DNA of 64,000 nt. Source: Tipula vernalis. Taxonomy: Eukaryota; Arthropoda; Insecta; Diptera; Tipulidae. The notes under the pieces were generated by a model. The model was not told where the DNA came from. It made no database searches and saw only the letters and a list, made by a program, of their open reading frames with translations. Within the stretch, counting starts at the first letter, position 1, and each line of letters starts with the position of its first letter. The stretch is taken from positions 61,802,789-61,866,788 of the forward strand of contig OY282558.1 in assembly GCA_958295665.1 (NCBI GenBank). The letters are read 5' to 3'. The translations under genes and the position numbers were made by a program. Below, one piece after another: positions 23,560 to 35,421 of the stretch.

Positions 23560-24669
23560 TGTATGTTTTCCAGATCCAAAGTGAAATTTTGATTAATCCT
23601 AAACGGTTTTTTGCACTTATAAATCAAAAAAGAAATTCACGTGGCTATCCGAGGATTATGTCATGCAATAATGTTTCATTCTCAGGTCCTCATATGAAAT
23701 ATGTGACGCGTTTGCCAAATTTGATAACTCTGATATATCTAACTTTTCAGGTATCATTGATGGTCGCTAAGTGTGCGCTTTCTTTGTCTGTACCATTACT
23801 TTATTTGTTTAATAAGAGTCTTTCAAGGGGAGTGTTTCCTGATATTTGAGAAAAAAAATTATAGTTTCTATATTTAAATCTTTTAGAAGGAGTGATCTCA
23901 TAATTGAGATTCATATTATTAAACGTATAAGTGCGCGTCAAATCGGCTTCGTTCGGGGTAAATCAACAATTACTAATTTGATGGTTTTTTGGGACAATGT
24001 TTTCGAGACTGTTGGAAACCGTGCTCAGGTTGTTGTTGTCTACACAGATTTTTCGAAAGCTTTGATTGAGTTCGGATCCGATTTTTTTTTCTCCAATAAA
24101 AAGGATCGCATCTTGTCTGACATCAAGACATCAATGTGTGAGTATTTCGCAGGTCCGTTTCTTCGAATTTGTTGTACCTTCTGGTGTTTTCAAGGCATCC
24201 CGTGCCAGATACGGGACCTTTACTGTTCACTGTATTTATTGACGATATTGTTCAGTGCTTCAGGTTTTGTAAGTGTCCATTGTATGCTGACGACTTAAAT
24301 ATGTATGCTACAATTAATTCTTTAATTGACACTGCGCAATTGCAAGACGAACTTGTTGTCTTTTGTGATTGGTCCGCTAAGATTAAGTTGCCCTTGAACA
24401 CGTGCAAATGCAAAGTAATACCTTTTGGTCGATCACGCTTATCTAGCATATAGGCCCCTTATTTTTTAATGGATGTGCGAATTAGCAGAGTTTCTGATTT
24501 TCGTGATCTTGGCGTTATTTTTTCGTACAACCTTACATTTAATAATCATGTGGACTACATTACAAGCAGAGGATATTCCTTATTGGGTTTCATTAGGCGT
24601 AATGGAAGGAAACTTTATGACCCTCTAATGATTTGGGATTCGTTCTATCCGTTCTAAGGTGCTGTCTAA
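23560..24669 (+). pseudogene. CR1-type reverse transcriptase, broken
   Basis: The RT motifs appear in order over several frames: PKRFFALINQKRNSRGYP; QIGFVRGKSTITNLMVFWDN, then VVVYTDFSKA (about 23940-24065); PDTGPLLFTVFIDDIVQC (about 24205-24260); CPLYADDLNMYATIN (24270-24315, catalytic YADD); and DFRDLGVIFSYNLTFNNHVD (about 24495-24555). The C-terminal part after RRNGRKLYDPL is missing or rearranged; the recognisable sequence ends at GCTGTCTAA (24661-24669). Frameshifts near 23850 and 24190 and later stops inactivate it. Confidence 0.75.
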
Positions 24670-25290
24670 CGTTTACAGAAAAAATTGAATATAAATATTT
24701 TTTGAAAGGACTGAAATGTTGAACAAAATTATCGAAGTACTTTTTATTTTCAAAAGAATCGAAAAAAGTACTAAAGGATCAACTTTTTCGTCCCTGTGTC
24801 GTACACGTTAAAGAACGGAAAATGAATTTGCCGTATCTGTCGTGTTCGCTGATCGTTTGCAAATTAAATTGGTGAAAAAGAGCGGGGATGTAGTATTTTG
24901 TGCTGAAAAATGTCTTATGAACTTATAATTGCAGCTACTTGTGTTATTATTACCGGGTTAGCCAATGACAAACAGAAAAGAAAATGACGTTGGTGGATAA
25001 CTTATGTTTATGAAAGCGGTAAAAAATGTAGGGGAACCAATTTTCTAAACGATTTGTGCAAAAAAGATTTAGGCCAGTTTCGCAATTTCTGTAGAATGTC
25101 GGCAACTGATTTCGAGCGGTTAAATAAAGTTGATCCAGAAACATGTTAAAGAAGTTCAAATTTTAGAGAATCCGTCCTTGTGAAAGAAAGATTGGCTATT
25201 ACCCTCTGTTTTTTAGCTACTGGTGACTCTTATACTAAGTAGCCTAGTGTATCTTTTTTAAGTATCAAAGCAAATAATTTCAACAACAGT

Positions 25291-25420
25291 TAATAATCAT
25301 GTGGACTACATTACAAGCAGAGGATATTCCTTATTGGGTTTCATTAGGCGTAATGGAAGGAAACTTTATAACCCTCTAATGATTTGGGATTCGTTCTATC
25401 CGTTCTAAGGTGCTGTCTAA
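25291..25420 (+). mobile_element. 130-bp CR1 fragment inside the Harbinger nuclease
   Basis: It matches 24540-24669 with a single difference (TATAACCC versus TATGACCC). It is bracketed by a 30-bp direct repeat with one mismatch: AGTATCAAAGCAAATAATTT and onward at 25261-25290, and AGTATCAAAGCAACTAATTT and onward at 25420-25449. The nuclease reading is interrupted exactly here. It could be a truncated retrotransposition with a long target duplication or a repair-templated insert. Confidence 0.85.
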
Positions 25421-25619
25421 GTATCAAAGCAACTAATTTCAACAACAGTTCCGGAAGTTTGTGCACCTTTAGTAGAAGAATTGCTGGAATTTGTTCAGTT
25501 AAGACCCATTAAAACTAGTTTATATGCATACATACATACTCGTATATGTAAAATATTTAATTCATGAAAATTATAAAAAATAAATAAAATTTTGGATATT
25601 CAGAAGTGGATTCGTTGTA

Positions 25620-26617
25620 TTGAGGAGACGGTGGTGTTGTGACAATGTTGCTGGATACCGGGGTGGTTCTGATGTGTGGAGAAAATTGTTCTCTTGAGCA
25701 GATGATAGTGGAGTGACAATTGTGTATGGTGATGTTGACAGAGGTAAGGATGACAGTGACGTGTTTAATGGAGGAAACCGCGATATCTATTTATTTCTTA
25801 TATTTTGGGACACTCGGTTTTGAGCATAGGCTCATTCACAATAGGGTGTCATTTTAAAAAAAGGTATATACAATATAATCATAAAATCCACGGACAGGAT
25901 ACAATTCTTTTAGGGAACACTTATAATTCCCTTTCAATCTGTACAGCAGTTTAGAAGGGCGACTGATGATTTTTGGGCAATAATTCTATTTGATGAATAT
26001 AACACAGTAATTCCAAACTGCATTATTGTTGATGATCTACGACTATTGCAAAACGTTTCGGATTCGACGGTTTTCTTTTTTGCGAACTTTTATCTCCAAG
26101 CTGTATATTTTAATTTAGATGCCAGACATTTTTTTATTTTGTGAAGGAAATAGAAAAACGACGTCCGCTTGACTTTGAAAGTCAAAGCCTACTACAGGAT
26201 GATGCTAGTGTAATAATTGTGTAGGATTATGCTGGTGGAGGCCGGGATGATATTGATGTTTCGTGAGAAAGTACATATGAACTTCTTGGGTCAGCCTCAA
26301 ATAAAATATTGTTTATTTTATGTTCCAACAAAACCCTGGTATTTGCATCGTATTTTATATGCTTATTGTCTACATGTTCATCAAACATACTTCTATCATT
26401 CCTAGTTAAACTATTCACAACAGTATTTTTTAGAATGCCGTATGCCTCATTTATTCTCGGGTCTTCACTTTTCCTTTTTCTTTTCCATTTGGAGCATTTG
26501 TTTTTCTGGATGTCACTAATTTAATTATATTTTCCGAACCTTCCGATTTGAGTAAATTCAGCCCAACTTCGTTTTCAGTATACTCATTATTAGATACTTG
26601 AACCGACTCGATGTTCT
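25620..26617 (-). pseudogene. Harbinger-associated DNA-binding (MADF/SANT-like) protein, C-terminal part
   Basis: Minus-strand reading begins after an acceptor-like TGTTTTGTTTCAG (about 26630-26618) with NIESVQVSNNEYTENEVGLN. After a shift near 26470 it continues DPRINEAYGILKNTVVNS, FDEHVDNKHIKYDANTRVLL and EHKINNILFEADPRSSYVLS (26418-26227). This is the C-terminal pattern I associate with the small Harbinger partner protein that helps the nuclease bind DNA. A further tail-like stretch (SPYTIVTPLSSAQEN) lies at 25750-25690, past about 400 bp of unrelated DNA. It sits antisense within the split nuclease gene. No N-terminal MADF helices were found, so the identification is tentative. Confidence 0.45.
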
Positions 26618-27075
26618 GAAACAAAAACATATAATAAAATGTACATGATAGACGGACCAGTGTATTTGTTGTTAACTATATGCTATTTTGTTTTAAGTTC
26701 CATCTACGCCAGACGAGTGTAATTCAGTTTCAAAATAATATGAGGAGTTATGGAATTTTCCACAATGCGTAGGATCTATTAACGGCAAGCATTGTGTCTT
26801 ACAAGCCCCAATTATTACCAAAAGCGATTTTTTTAATTATAAAGAAACGTTTAGCATCGTACTGTTAGGCACCGTAGGATTACTGCTCTATATATGTAAA
26901 CATAGGAACCCAAAGGAGGATTTCTGATGGAGCTGTATTTACAAATACTTCTGATACCAACCTTCTGGAAAGATCACGTAAAATACCTTACCTATTTGTT
27001 GCGGATGATGCCTTTGGCCTTCAGAAATATATCATAAGTTGTTTGGATGTTCACTTTTTAGGATTTTCTCAAGAA

Positions 27076-30000
27076 AATTCGGAAAATCATTTTTACTTAT
27101 AGTCGATATTTTAAATGAGATTTAATCAATCTTTGTTGTCCTAAACACCCTCGTCCCTACTTTTCCCAAAATTGGAATATTTTTGGATAGCTTAGGTCTA
27201 GGCATCAATTTTATATCTCTTCTAAAGTTATTAGAAATTCACATCACGATAAGCGATCCTCCAAGGTGACGATGCGTTTAGCTTGTTTTCAACCGCGCTG
27301 AACAAAGAAGGTCCCCACCATTGAAATGATTAAGCGTATTTGCGATAAGCGTCCATTTCAAATTTTGAGGTAATATAGGAAAATCTGTGTCTTTAAATTT
27401 CTCCACAATTTAACGAGACGCAAGAAAACAAGTTTGAAATATAGTTGTCCTTCCATTCATGCTACCTGTGCTAGATAATTCGGCGCGTAACCCCTCTAAC
27501 AGAGTTTAACATTGCGAAATTGTGAATCTGTATAAATTTGATATTATTTGGCGGTCACTATACCTATTATAAGACGATTCCGCCAACTCAACATCAATAC
27601 ATCAAGAGGCTCCATGGATCTCATTCTTCTGTTTTCTCTTCTGAAGGATGTTCATCTCGTATAAGGATGATAAAATAACTCGATATCGTTTTGAGTTGTC
27701 AAACATTTCACCGAAGGTTTTCATTTTTCAAAGTTTGCAAAATGGTTAACGGTGGCCAGAACATAAAACAGATTGATAAAAGCAATTTTTGGGAGCAAGG
27801 AAATATTTGGTAAAGTAGTTAGGACGAATATCCTTTTTTAACTTACATATAGGCTCAATCCACAAAGGAATCGATTTCCAACCAATAAGAAAACAAAAAT
27901 GAATTTAGCTCTAACATTAGTTTAGGTCAAACACTTGTTTATTTCCAAAATTAACGGAAGTGCAAAGTCTTCCCAACCGAGGATTACGTTTCTACGCAGG
28001 GAGTGAGGAATCGGGATCAGTGCATAGTTTTCAATTTCTGAAAGTTGAGGGAAATTTGATTAGAATCTAGCCACAGATCGGGTTGCCGATCCATTGTAGA
28101 ATTTCTTAATATTTTTAAAATAATTTCTTTTCCTCAATCATTTTCTGTTAATTAAAATATTTTATTCTTAAAAATATTTGACAAAAACTTACGTAATCAA
28201 AATTATTTTGCCACCACCATTAAGATATCTATCAAATGATTAAAATGTGAACAAGGACTAATCTCGTTTTCATCTTGCACTTGTTTTATAGCTTGTCACA
28301 TAAAATTTGATTACATTTCGTAAATCACAATACAATTACAAATGTGTTGATATTCTTAAGATTCCTATCGTAAAAATATCCTTATTTCGCAATCATCCTC
28401 TTTAAATATCTAAACGAACGCATTCAACTATCTTTCGAATATTAAATTTTTTTTTTTTTAATTTACATTTATTTACTCGGGATTAGAGATGCAGCCTGAA
28501 AGGACATAATATCCATAAAAAGGTCCCAGAGGATACATTAAAACTCTATTATTCCCAGTACTATATAGCGTTGAGATGAGGCAAAATGCACCCTCACATA
28601 TTTTCCTATTGTCCTATAACGAGGAATGAAAATAAAATTTATTATCAGTTTTCCAATTTTTTTTTTTTTTTTTGTATTTTTTATTGTCTCTTGTAGTTGG
28701 AAAATTAGGTTTTCACTCGGTATGTGGGGGATGACAGAAAAATTCCAATTTAATCATAATCTTATAACTATATTCTATATATTATTGCAGTCTAGACTAC
28801 CAGAGATACAAAATGAACTTAAGACGGAACTAACATGGTGAAGAAGACGAATCTAAATCCGTATTAGAAATGGATTAGAAATTCATATAAATTTTTATTA
28901 CATAAATATTGGAAAACCGATTTATGCTGTAAGCATTTTTCTATATCTCGGTTTTTTTATTTTGTGTCATCGTGATAAACTCCTTAAGGGACTTATTTCG
29001 ACATGCAATATACTTTATTGTTTCGAATGTTCGTAACATTACAGGTTATATTTAGAAGATATATTTAATTTGATTTTGTAACACAGCCACTCAATTTATA
29101 GCTGTTGATTTGCATGCAATAATAATTCTGTATTGTTTGTTTAACCCCCAATAAATTACGAAGACGCATTATCTCATCCCGTGAAATTAAGTCATAAAAA
29201 TAATCGTCGCCCATCAAATACGCGTATACAAAATAAATGTCATAATAAATGGGTTATGACCTTTAACAACCGCACACAACTATATATGTATATAACATGA
29301 TGTATAATTTGCATATTATTCGCATCTTAAAAATTACTCAAACGGCTGTATACAATTTTCAATTTACTTCCCCAAAAATATTTATATGGACTGCTTGTTG
29401 TTGTATACCAACGAAACGACTTCAATTCAAGCACTCAAGTCCTTATCTCTTTGCAAATAAAATTTGAAAAATGAATATTGCCATCAGTTCTACAACATTT
29501 TTTATTATGATTATTTTTCCACCCTCATCCTTGTAAAAATATAACCCCCCGTATATACGTAATGTATTTAGATTGCCAAATAAACAAATCGAGAACTATT
29601 CACCCTCAATTTTAAAATGATTGTACTTTGTGTGTACGCATCCCTCTGGGCTCTGGTAAAAAAAAAAAAATTAAAAATATGTCCCATGATACAAACGACT
29701 AGTTTTTGGTGCAACAAAAGATGCTGTACAGCGCTTTTGTTCATGCATTTGATGACTTATGAGTAATGATACAATAATGTTACAACACACTGGGTGGTAA
29801 TATTTTTTTTGGTGGATGGTTGGTTAGTTCATTTATTATTGTTGTGAACTGTGAAAATATGAAAACAATCAAAAAAAAATTTTTTTTTGGTAGTTTAGGG
29901 AAGTTGATTTTGGATGAAAAATTCGTTTTTTTTTTTACCAAAAGATAACAACACTTTGTATTTTGTTGTGCGGCTGGGCTGGGATGTGTGCGGAAATGAA

Positions 30001-30815
30001 AATTATGTTGAAAAATTTAATGAAAAGGAAAAATTATTAATTCAATTGGGCAAAGGTTAAAAAAAGGGATCTTTATTAAAGTGAAACGTGTTATAGGGAA
30101 TTTATGGGAAAATTTATTAGTGTTTGTATTAAGATTCATAACTTCGGTTATGTGCGGTGGTTTAGAAAATTTGATGTCTTTGCGGTGTTTGCCTTGGGAT
30201 ACAACGAATAAAATTATCAGTTTAAAGCAAAAATGATGCTTCCTTTGGTCTGACACTTTTTTATTAGTTTGCTTATTTCTGCACTTTAATTGTATTGTAC
30301 AGTGATAAAATGCAGTTTAAGTTATGCTAATCAAAAGTTTCAATGGTCCCGACCCCCTAAAATCAATCCCTTGACCTCTAAAAACCACTAAAGGTCAACA
30401 GTTTCGTTGATATAGATTGAAATAATTATTTCTCCTTTGTGTTATGTGGCAATTGCAATGTGATCTAGTTTCACGCTATTCGATATCAACCTTTAGTTAG
30501 ATTTAGACCTTTGAAACTTTTGGTGAGCGTAAAGTTGCCGAGATCCAATTTCCATAAGGATTAAATCTTAAGAATGCTTATGCCAAACCAAGCTTTTGGT
30601 CAAACTAACTAACTATGTGTAACTTTCTTCCTTAGTGTTTAGTGAAAATCGTCTCGCTTGTCAACGGAACAGCTAAACTTTCATGCCTTTGATTTACTAT
30701 AAGCTTTTTTGTGAAAAAGATTATTAGGTGGTTACGTTCAAAATTAAAATATAAAAGGCTGAAACCTTACGACGTGATTAGAACTTCGATTACAATCCCT
30801 AACGGAACCTCTTTT
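27076..30815. other. Unassigned AT-rich DNA
   Basis: About 3.7 kb with no supportable gene. Small ORFs (28626-28841 +, 30017-30256 -) look like chance. Long A/T runs at 28449, 28658, 29651 and 29875. No repeat structure seen. Confidence 0.5.
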
Positions 30816-31560
30816 TTCAATCTTCAGCTCAAACGCCAATTCAATTTACAACTCAATCGCAATACAACACAATGCAACCCTTAACCTAACCCAATAGTTC
30901 TCCAGCCGAACCTCTCACACAACCCCAAAATAAGCAAACTCAAATAAAACTCAATTTAGTTCGAACCAAATCTCAATCGTAAACTAAACTCCACACTCAT
31001 CGGCCAACTCAATCCAGAAATAACCCCATTCGAAAGCTATGTACATGCGTATAAGCACTCAACCCAAATCAACTCAAGCTAACCTCCCACTAAACCCTCA
31101 ACTCGACCCCCAATTAATCTCCAATGAACCCCCCCCCCCCCCCCTCAAACCCAACTCAACTTCAACTCAAACCCTATTCAACACCAAAACCTTCGACCTC
31201 AACTCATCCCTCAACCAACTCTAAACTCAACCATAACTCAACCTTCTACTAAACCCCCAAACAGATATCCAACTGAACTCATTGCTCAACCCGAACTCAA
31301 CACTCACTCTACTTGACAACAACTTAACGCTTAACGCAGCCCTCAACTAAACGCCCAACTCAATCCTAAAATCAACGCGGCCCGAAAAATTATGTACTTG
31401 AAAACATAAACTCAACTCCAGCTAACTAAAATTCAACCGTCAATTCAACACACAAATAAATTCTTGAATTGCTTAATAAACCCTATCATAAACCCAACTC
31501 AACTACAATTCAACTCGCAAATGGAACCCAACTCCAAAATAAAAAAATTGGTTAACATAT
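30816..31560. repeat. AACTCAAC-rich dispersed repeat, copy 1
   Basis: About 740 bp of imperfect 10-13-bp units (AACTCAACC, AACTCAATCC, AACCCCAACTC). It includes a C16 run at 31129-31144 and internal spacers such as GCCCGAAAAATTATGTACTT (31380). The same unit and spacer type recur near 43.2, 51.6 and 54.1 kb. The + ORF at 31039-31224 is repeat-derived. Confidence 0.75.
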
Positions 31561-31779
31561 TAAAAGTTGAGCTGATTAAAAAGTGGTCCACATTCGGAAA
31601 TATCTTGTGTTCAGTTGTAAAGCATACTGTTACGTTTGCCTACCAATAAAGTTGAGCTAGAAACTACTAAAGTGTAAAGTGTAAGTGTTCTGAAGTGTCA
31701 TTTGAAGTAAAGGAGCACCATCGATCAAATATTGTAAAATCTATAAACAGGCATAAATTAAATAAATCAAATGACCTAG
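31561..31779. other. Probable 5' leader of the second CR1-type element
   Basis: Non-repetitive DNA directly ahead of the ORF1 zinc-finger motif. No start or end mark of the element is visible. Confidence 0.35.
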
Positions 31780-32510
31780 CAGTGATCTCAAAGACTTGTA
31801 CGAAATGCAATAATCACAAGCGAAGCAACGAATTTCTCCGCTGTTTTGGTCCTTGCAATCAATGATTTTCACATCGATTGTCTGGAGTATCGAATGTTAA
31901 CGAACATCTAATGAGGAGAGGGCAATGAATTTACAGGAAAACAAATCATCTCAGTTATCGGACAATGTGTTAGCTTCTGCATCGAATACCAATCGGATGA
32001 CCGAGATTATTGCGAGCTCATGTACGCTATCTATTTCCTCTGCTTGCAGAAAAATAGGGGACCTGATTGCGGAGGAAATACGAGCTAGTTTCAATGAGGA
32101 GTATTTTTCATCAGCGTTATCATCGGGTAAACGAACTTCTACATAGTTTCAAATGTCAGCCCACAACCATCTTATATTTGAATATGTAGCACGAAAGCAT
32201 CAAATTTGCCCATCTCCATAAGGACAATCAAGCCGAAGTTTTGGCTCCATTTAGCTCAGTTTGTCACGGTCTTCTGTCACGGAATCTGCAATTACGGATT
32301 TTGTCAACGACAGCCTGGGTATCTGTAATACCAAAGCAACGAAACTGATACTGAATGGACGGAAATAGCAGGAAATGACTTATATTTGCTTTAAAGTGGA
32401 AATGGATTTCGACGTGAAGTCCAAAGTTTTATCGTTGGACAATTGGCCGAGAGAGGTGTATGTAAGACCGCTCGATAACTCATATTTTCGTTAGGGTCGT
32501 ATACATCGAC
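31780..32510 (+). pseudogene. CR1-type ORF1 with PHD-like zinc motif, broken
   Basis: The segment opens with a Cys/His pattern CTKCNNHKRSNEFLRCFGPC (about 31799-31858), like the PHD-type finger of insect CR1-family ORF1 proteins. An open stretch follows (31925-32146, MTEIIASSCTLSISSACRKI). The tail reads FVNDSLGICNTKATKLILNG and WPREVYVRPLDNSYFR at about 32445. Stops occur after the finger and near 32147. It would be an RNA-binding chaperone-type protein. It lies upstream of the matching ORF2. Confidence 0.55.
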
Positions 32511-32659
32511 ATACATCGACAGGACCACATACAGCGTCATCCACGATCAGCGTCATCGAACGTTTCAACTGCAAATCAAAATCATGAAATCTTCTTGATC
32601 ACCCCCACAACATCAACAGACGGTCACCCAAACTTATAAGCACAGGATTAATCACCTAC

Positions 32660-33578
32660 ACTTTTTTGTACCAAACCACAATACATCAAGTATTCGTGGT
32701 AAATCAAAAGCATTTCGACTTGGAGTTCTTCATACCGATTATGATATTTTTGTTATTTGTGAAATGAGGATTTCCAAAAGTTACCACTCCGCGGAATACT
32801 TCCCGTGCAACTACGGGGTACGCCGTAAAGATAGGTACACCAACATATCATTCCTATTAGCAAACATAGCAACTCGATCATTCTTGTCGTAGCTGTGTAT
32901 ATTCTGATTCTGGTCAAGTTCATTGACCCAGCCATAGCATCATCGATAGGTGTGAACGACCTTCCTATAGTTGTGGGCAACTTCAATTTTCACTATTTAG
33001 TTGGTTCGATGTTGAAGGTGTTCTTACGTCAGATTCTGTAGATCCTAAAGCATGCGGGCAATCTGAATGGCAACAGAAGTTGGCGGCATGGCAACGGAAG
33101 GAGAACGTTTTTGGATTTGGTTTTTGTTACTGACAGCATGTATATCGAGATCGCCATTGCGGTAAATGAATTTCTTAAGAACATGGATTGGAATTTTTTG
33201 AGTTGCGGGGCTAGTTTAAATAACAAAGTTTCTTTACTTAACGAGGGACTCAGGACTGGTCTAGAAATGTTCGACCCATTGATAAAAAGCAAGCAATATT
33301 TTCGTGAGTCATGATACAATCAGAAATTATTTCAGTTAGAGCGACGTTGTAACAAACTACATTCACGATAAGGCAAGAAGTTTTATGCTGCTTTTAACTT
33401 AGCGAGAAAGGAGTTTAAGACCATATTTTTATATAATAAGTATATTTTGCAGATTAAAGAGGAATTGACTTCTAATCTGGAAAAATTATGGAGTTTTATG
33501 AACGGTAAAAAATTGGGATTTCCTTCACGAATGACTTTTCAGAGTTGTTGAGCCAGCATCGGATATTTGCAATCTGTT
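32660..33578 (+). pseudogene. CR1-type ORF2, endonuclease and linker, 5' half
   Basis: Endonuclease pieces: NTRGIRGKSKAFRLGVLHTD, YDIFVICEMRISKSYHSAEY and FPCNYGVRRKDR (about 32680-32845), then DLPIVVGNFNFHYL (about 32955, the usual GDFN with Gly-Asn). The linker reads DLVFVTDSMYIEIAIAVNEF, then LARKEFKTIFLYNKYILQIK, LWSFMNGKKLGFPSRMTF and PASDICNLF, ending exactly where the tandem-repeat element is inserted (33578). Several frame changes. The reading continues on the far side at 35422. Confidence 0.65.
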
Positions 33579-35421
33579 ACCCTGTTAAAGTTAGCCGAAA
33601 GTGAAAAGTCGATAATGCAGATTATGTTATTGACATTCCAGCCGAAAATAAATCAGCCTCTAGAGTGTTATGTCTGGATATGGATTGCGTTGATGTGACT
33701 TGTCAATAGCTATCGCAGGAAAAAAGTTCAGTTCAAGTTTCCCGTGGGAAATCTCGGAAAATTCGATTTTCCGCTAGAGTGTTAAATCTGGAGATAGATT
33801 GCATTGATGTGATTTGTCAACAGGAAAAAAATTCAGTTCACGTTTCCCGTGGGAAATCTCGGAAAATTCGATTTTCCAAAAATTATTAGAAAATTTGTAT
33901 AAAATCAGCCTCTAGAGTGTTATATCTGGAGACGGATTGCATTGATGTGATTTGTCAATAGCTATCGCAGGAAAAAAATTCAGTTCAAGGTTCCCGTGGG
34001 AAATCTCGGAAAATTCGATTTTCCAAAAATCATTTGAAAATTTGTATAAAACCATCCTCTAGAGTGTTATGTCTCGAGATGGATAGCATTGATGTGATTT
34101 GTCAATAGCTATCGCAGGAAAAAAATTCAGTTCAAGTTGCCTGTGGGAAATCTCGGAAAATTCAAAAAAGTTTCCAGCCGAAAGTAAGAAATGGAAGCAT
34201 AAATTCAGCCTCTAGAGTGTTATGTCTGGAGATGAATTGCATTGATGTGATTTATCAATAGCTATCGCAGAAAAAAAATTCAGTTCAAGTTTCCCTTGGG
34301 AAATCTCGGAAAATTCGATTTTCCAAAAATCATTAGAAAATTGGTATAAAATCAGCCTTTAGAGTGTTATGTCAATAGCTATCGCAGGAAAACAATTCAG
34401 TTCAAGTTGCCCGTGGGAAATCTCGGAAAATTCGATTTTCCAAAAATCATTAGAAAATTTGTATAAAATCAGCCTCTAGAGTGTTATGTCTGGAGATGGA
34501 TAGCATTGATGTGATTTGTCAATAGCTATCGCAGGAAAAAAATTCAGTTCAAGCTGCCCGTGGGAAATCTCGGAAAATTCAAAAAAGTTTCCAGCCGAAA
34601 GTAAGAAATGGAAGAATAAAAACAGCCTCTAGAGTGTTGTCTGGAGATGGATTGCATTGATGTGATTTGTCAATAGCTATCGCAGGAAAAAAATGCAGTT
34701 CAAGTTTCCCTTGGGAAATCTCGGAAAATTCGATTTTCCAAAAATCATTAGAAAATTTGTATAAAATCAGCCTTTAGAATGTTATGTCAATAGCTATCGC
34801 AGGAAAAAAATTCAGTTCAAGTTGCCCGCGGGAAATCTCGGAAAATTCGATTTTCCAAAAATCATTAGAAAATTTGTATAAAATCGGCCTCTAGAGTGTT
34901 ATGTCTGGAGATGGATAGCATTGATGTGATTTGTCAATAGCTATCGCAGGAAAAAAATTCAGTTCAAGCTGCCCGTGGGAAATCTCGGAAAATTCAAAAA
35001 AGCTTCCAGCCGAAAGTAAGAAATGGAAGAATAAAATCAGCCTCTAGAGTGTTATGTCTGAAGACGAATTGCATTGATGTGATTTATCAATAGCTATCGC
35101 AGGAAAAAAAATCAGTTCAAGTTTCCCGTGATACGATAAAAACGATTCAACTTCAGATATATACTCTGATTTTACTCCAATTTTGTATATTCTTCTGATT
35201 TTCCGGTATTTTCTTCGAAGCAAAGTTTTACACGTAAAACTATTTACAAAAATGTTTATTTAAATCCATGTATCTCATTTACTTTCGGCTGGTAACTACT
35301 AAATTTTTTATTTTCGGCTGGAATGTTAATATCATGATCTGCATTATCGACATTTTACTTTCGACTGGACTAACACAATCTGCATTGTCGACTTTCCACT
35401 TTCGGCTAACTCTAACAGTAT
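33579..35421. mobile_element. Inverted-repeat element packed with tandem repeats, 9-bp target duplication
   Basis: Left arm 33581-33650 (CTGTTAAAGTTAGCCGAAAG, TCGATAATGCAGATTATGTT, TTCCAGCCGAAAATAAA) is inverted at about 35415-35290. The 9-bp CAATCTGTT lies at 33570-33578 and again at 35422-35430. Taking out the element and one copy restores a continuous CR1 reading (ICNLF...KIFFFEPVYEPF), so the insertion and its duplication are well supported. A 9-bp duplication is common for Mutator-like elements, but no transposase is present and the family is open. Confidence 0.85.
33653..35130. repeat. Tandem repeat inside the foldback element, about 415-bp higher-order unit
   Basis: The units start at CAGCCTCTAGAGTGTTATGT and include GATTGCATTGATGTGATTTG, TCAATAGCTATCGCAGG and GGGAAATCTCGGAAAATTC. 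The TAGAGTGTT anchor occurs near 33661, 33775, 33913, 34060, 34213, 34360, 34477, 34630, 34775, 34892 and 35045. The last six spacings run 147, 117, 153, 145, 117, 153, i.e. two near-identical 415-bp triplets. No coding potential. Confidence 0.9.

Larger units (their letters stand above)
20094..24796. mobile_element. hAT-like element enclosing a CR1-type insertion
   Basis: The left end reads CAGGGATGAAATTTAC; the reverse complement of the right end reads CAGGGACGAAAAAGTTG. Both continue with AGTACT and GTTGAGCAACA/GTTCAACATTT motifs. Outside are TGTCGTAGC (20085-20093) and TGTCGTAC (24797-24804), an 8-bp duplication with one extra base on the left. CAGGG ends and an 8-bp duplication are the hAT signature. 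Only about 100 bp at each end look like the element itself. Everything in between is a CR1-type retroelement plus unassigned DNA, so the original was probably a small non-autonomous copy. Confidence 0.65.
20001..27075 (+). mobile_element. PIF/Harbinger element, heavily interrupted
   Basis: Left flank 20001-20084 carries GCAAACGAATACCGAACATC. After the hAT-like insertion, 24805-24860 carries the inverted partner (CGTGTTCGCTGATCGTTTGC). The nuclease gene begins at about 24910, and Harbinger protein fragments continue to about 27075. I infer one element because removing the hAT-like insertion joins these flanks. Its true termini and the 3-bp target duplication typical of the superfamily were not found, so the limits given are those of recognisable sequence. 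Confidence 0.5.
24910..27075 (+). pseudogene. Harbinger-type DDE nuclease gene (HARBI1-like), split and degenerate
   Basis: The reading starts at ATG 24910 (MSYELIIAATCVIITGL) and has a TGA after KQKRK. It continues RWWITYVYESGKK, LGQFRNFCRMSATDFERL, KERLAITLCFLATGD and, after the inserted fragment, VPEVCAPLVEELLEFVQ (to about 25500). The catalytic half resumes at 26698 after a splice-acceptor-like [58 protein letters not shown] and KIPYLFVADDAFGLQKYII (to about 27055). The usual GAIDGKH is GSINGKH here, so the first catalytic Asp is Asn, and the second (VDAN region) is also lost. The gap at 25500-26697 may be a genuine intron; it contains an antisense ORF. Confidence 0.65.

Noticed and set aside
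31039..31224. Pro-rich ORF in the AACTCAAC repeat
   Set aside because: Composition follows the simple repeat and the C16 run; no other coding evidence.
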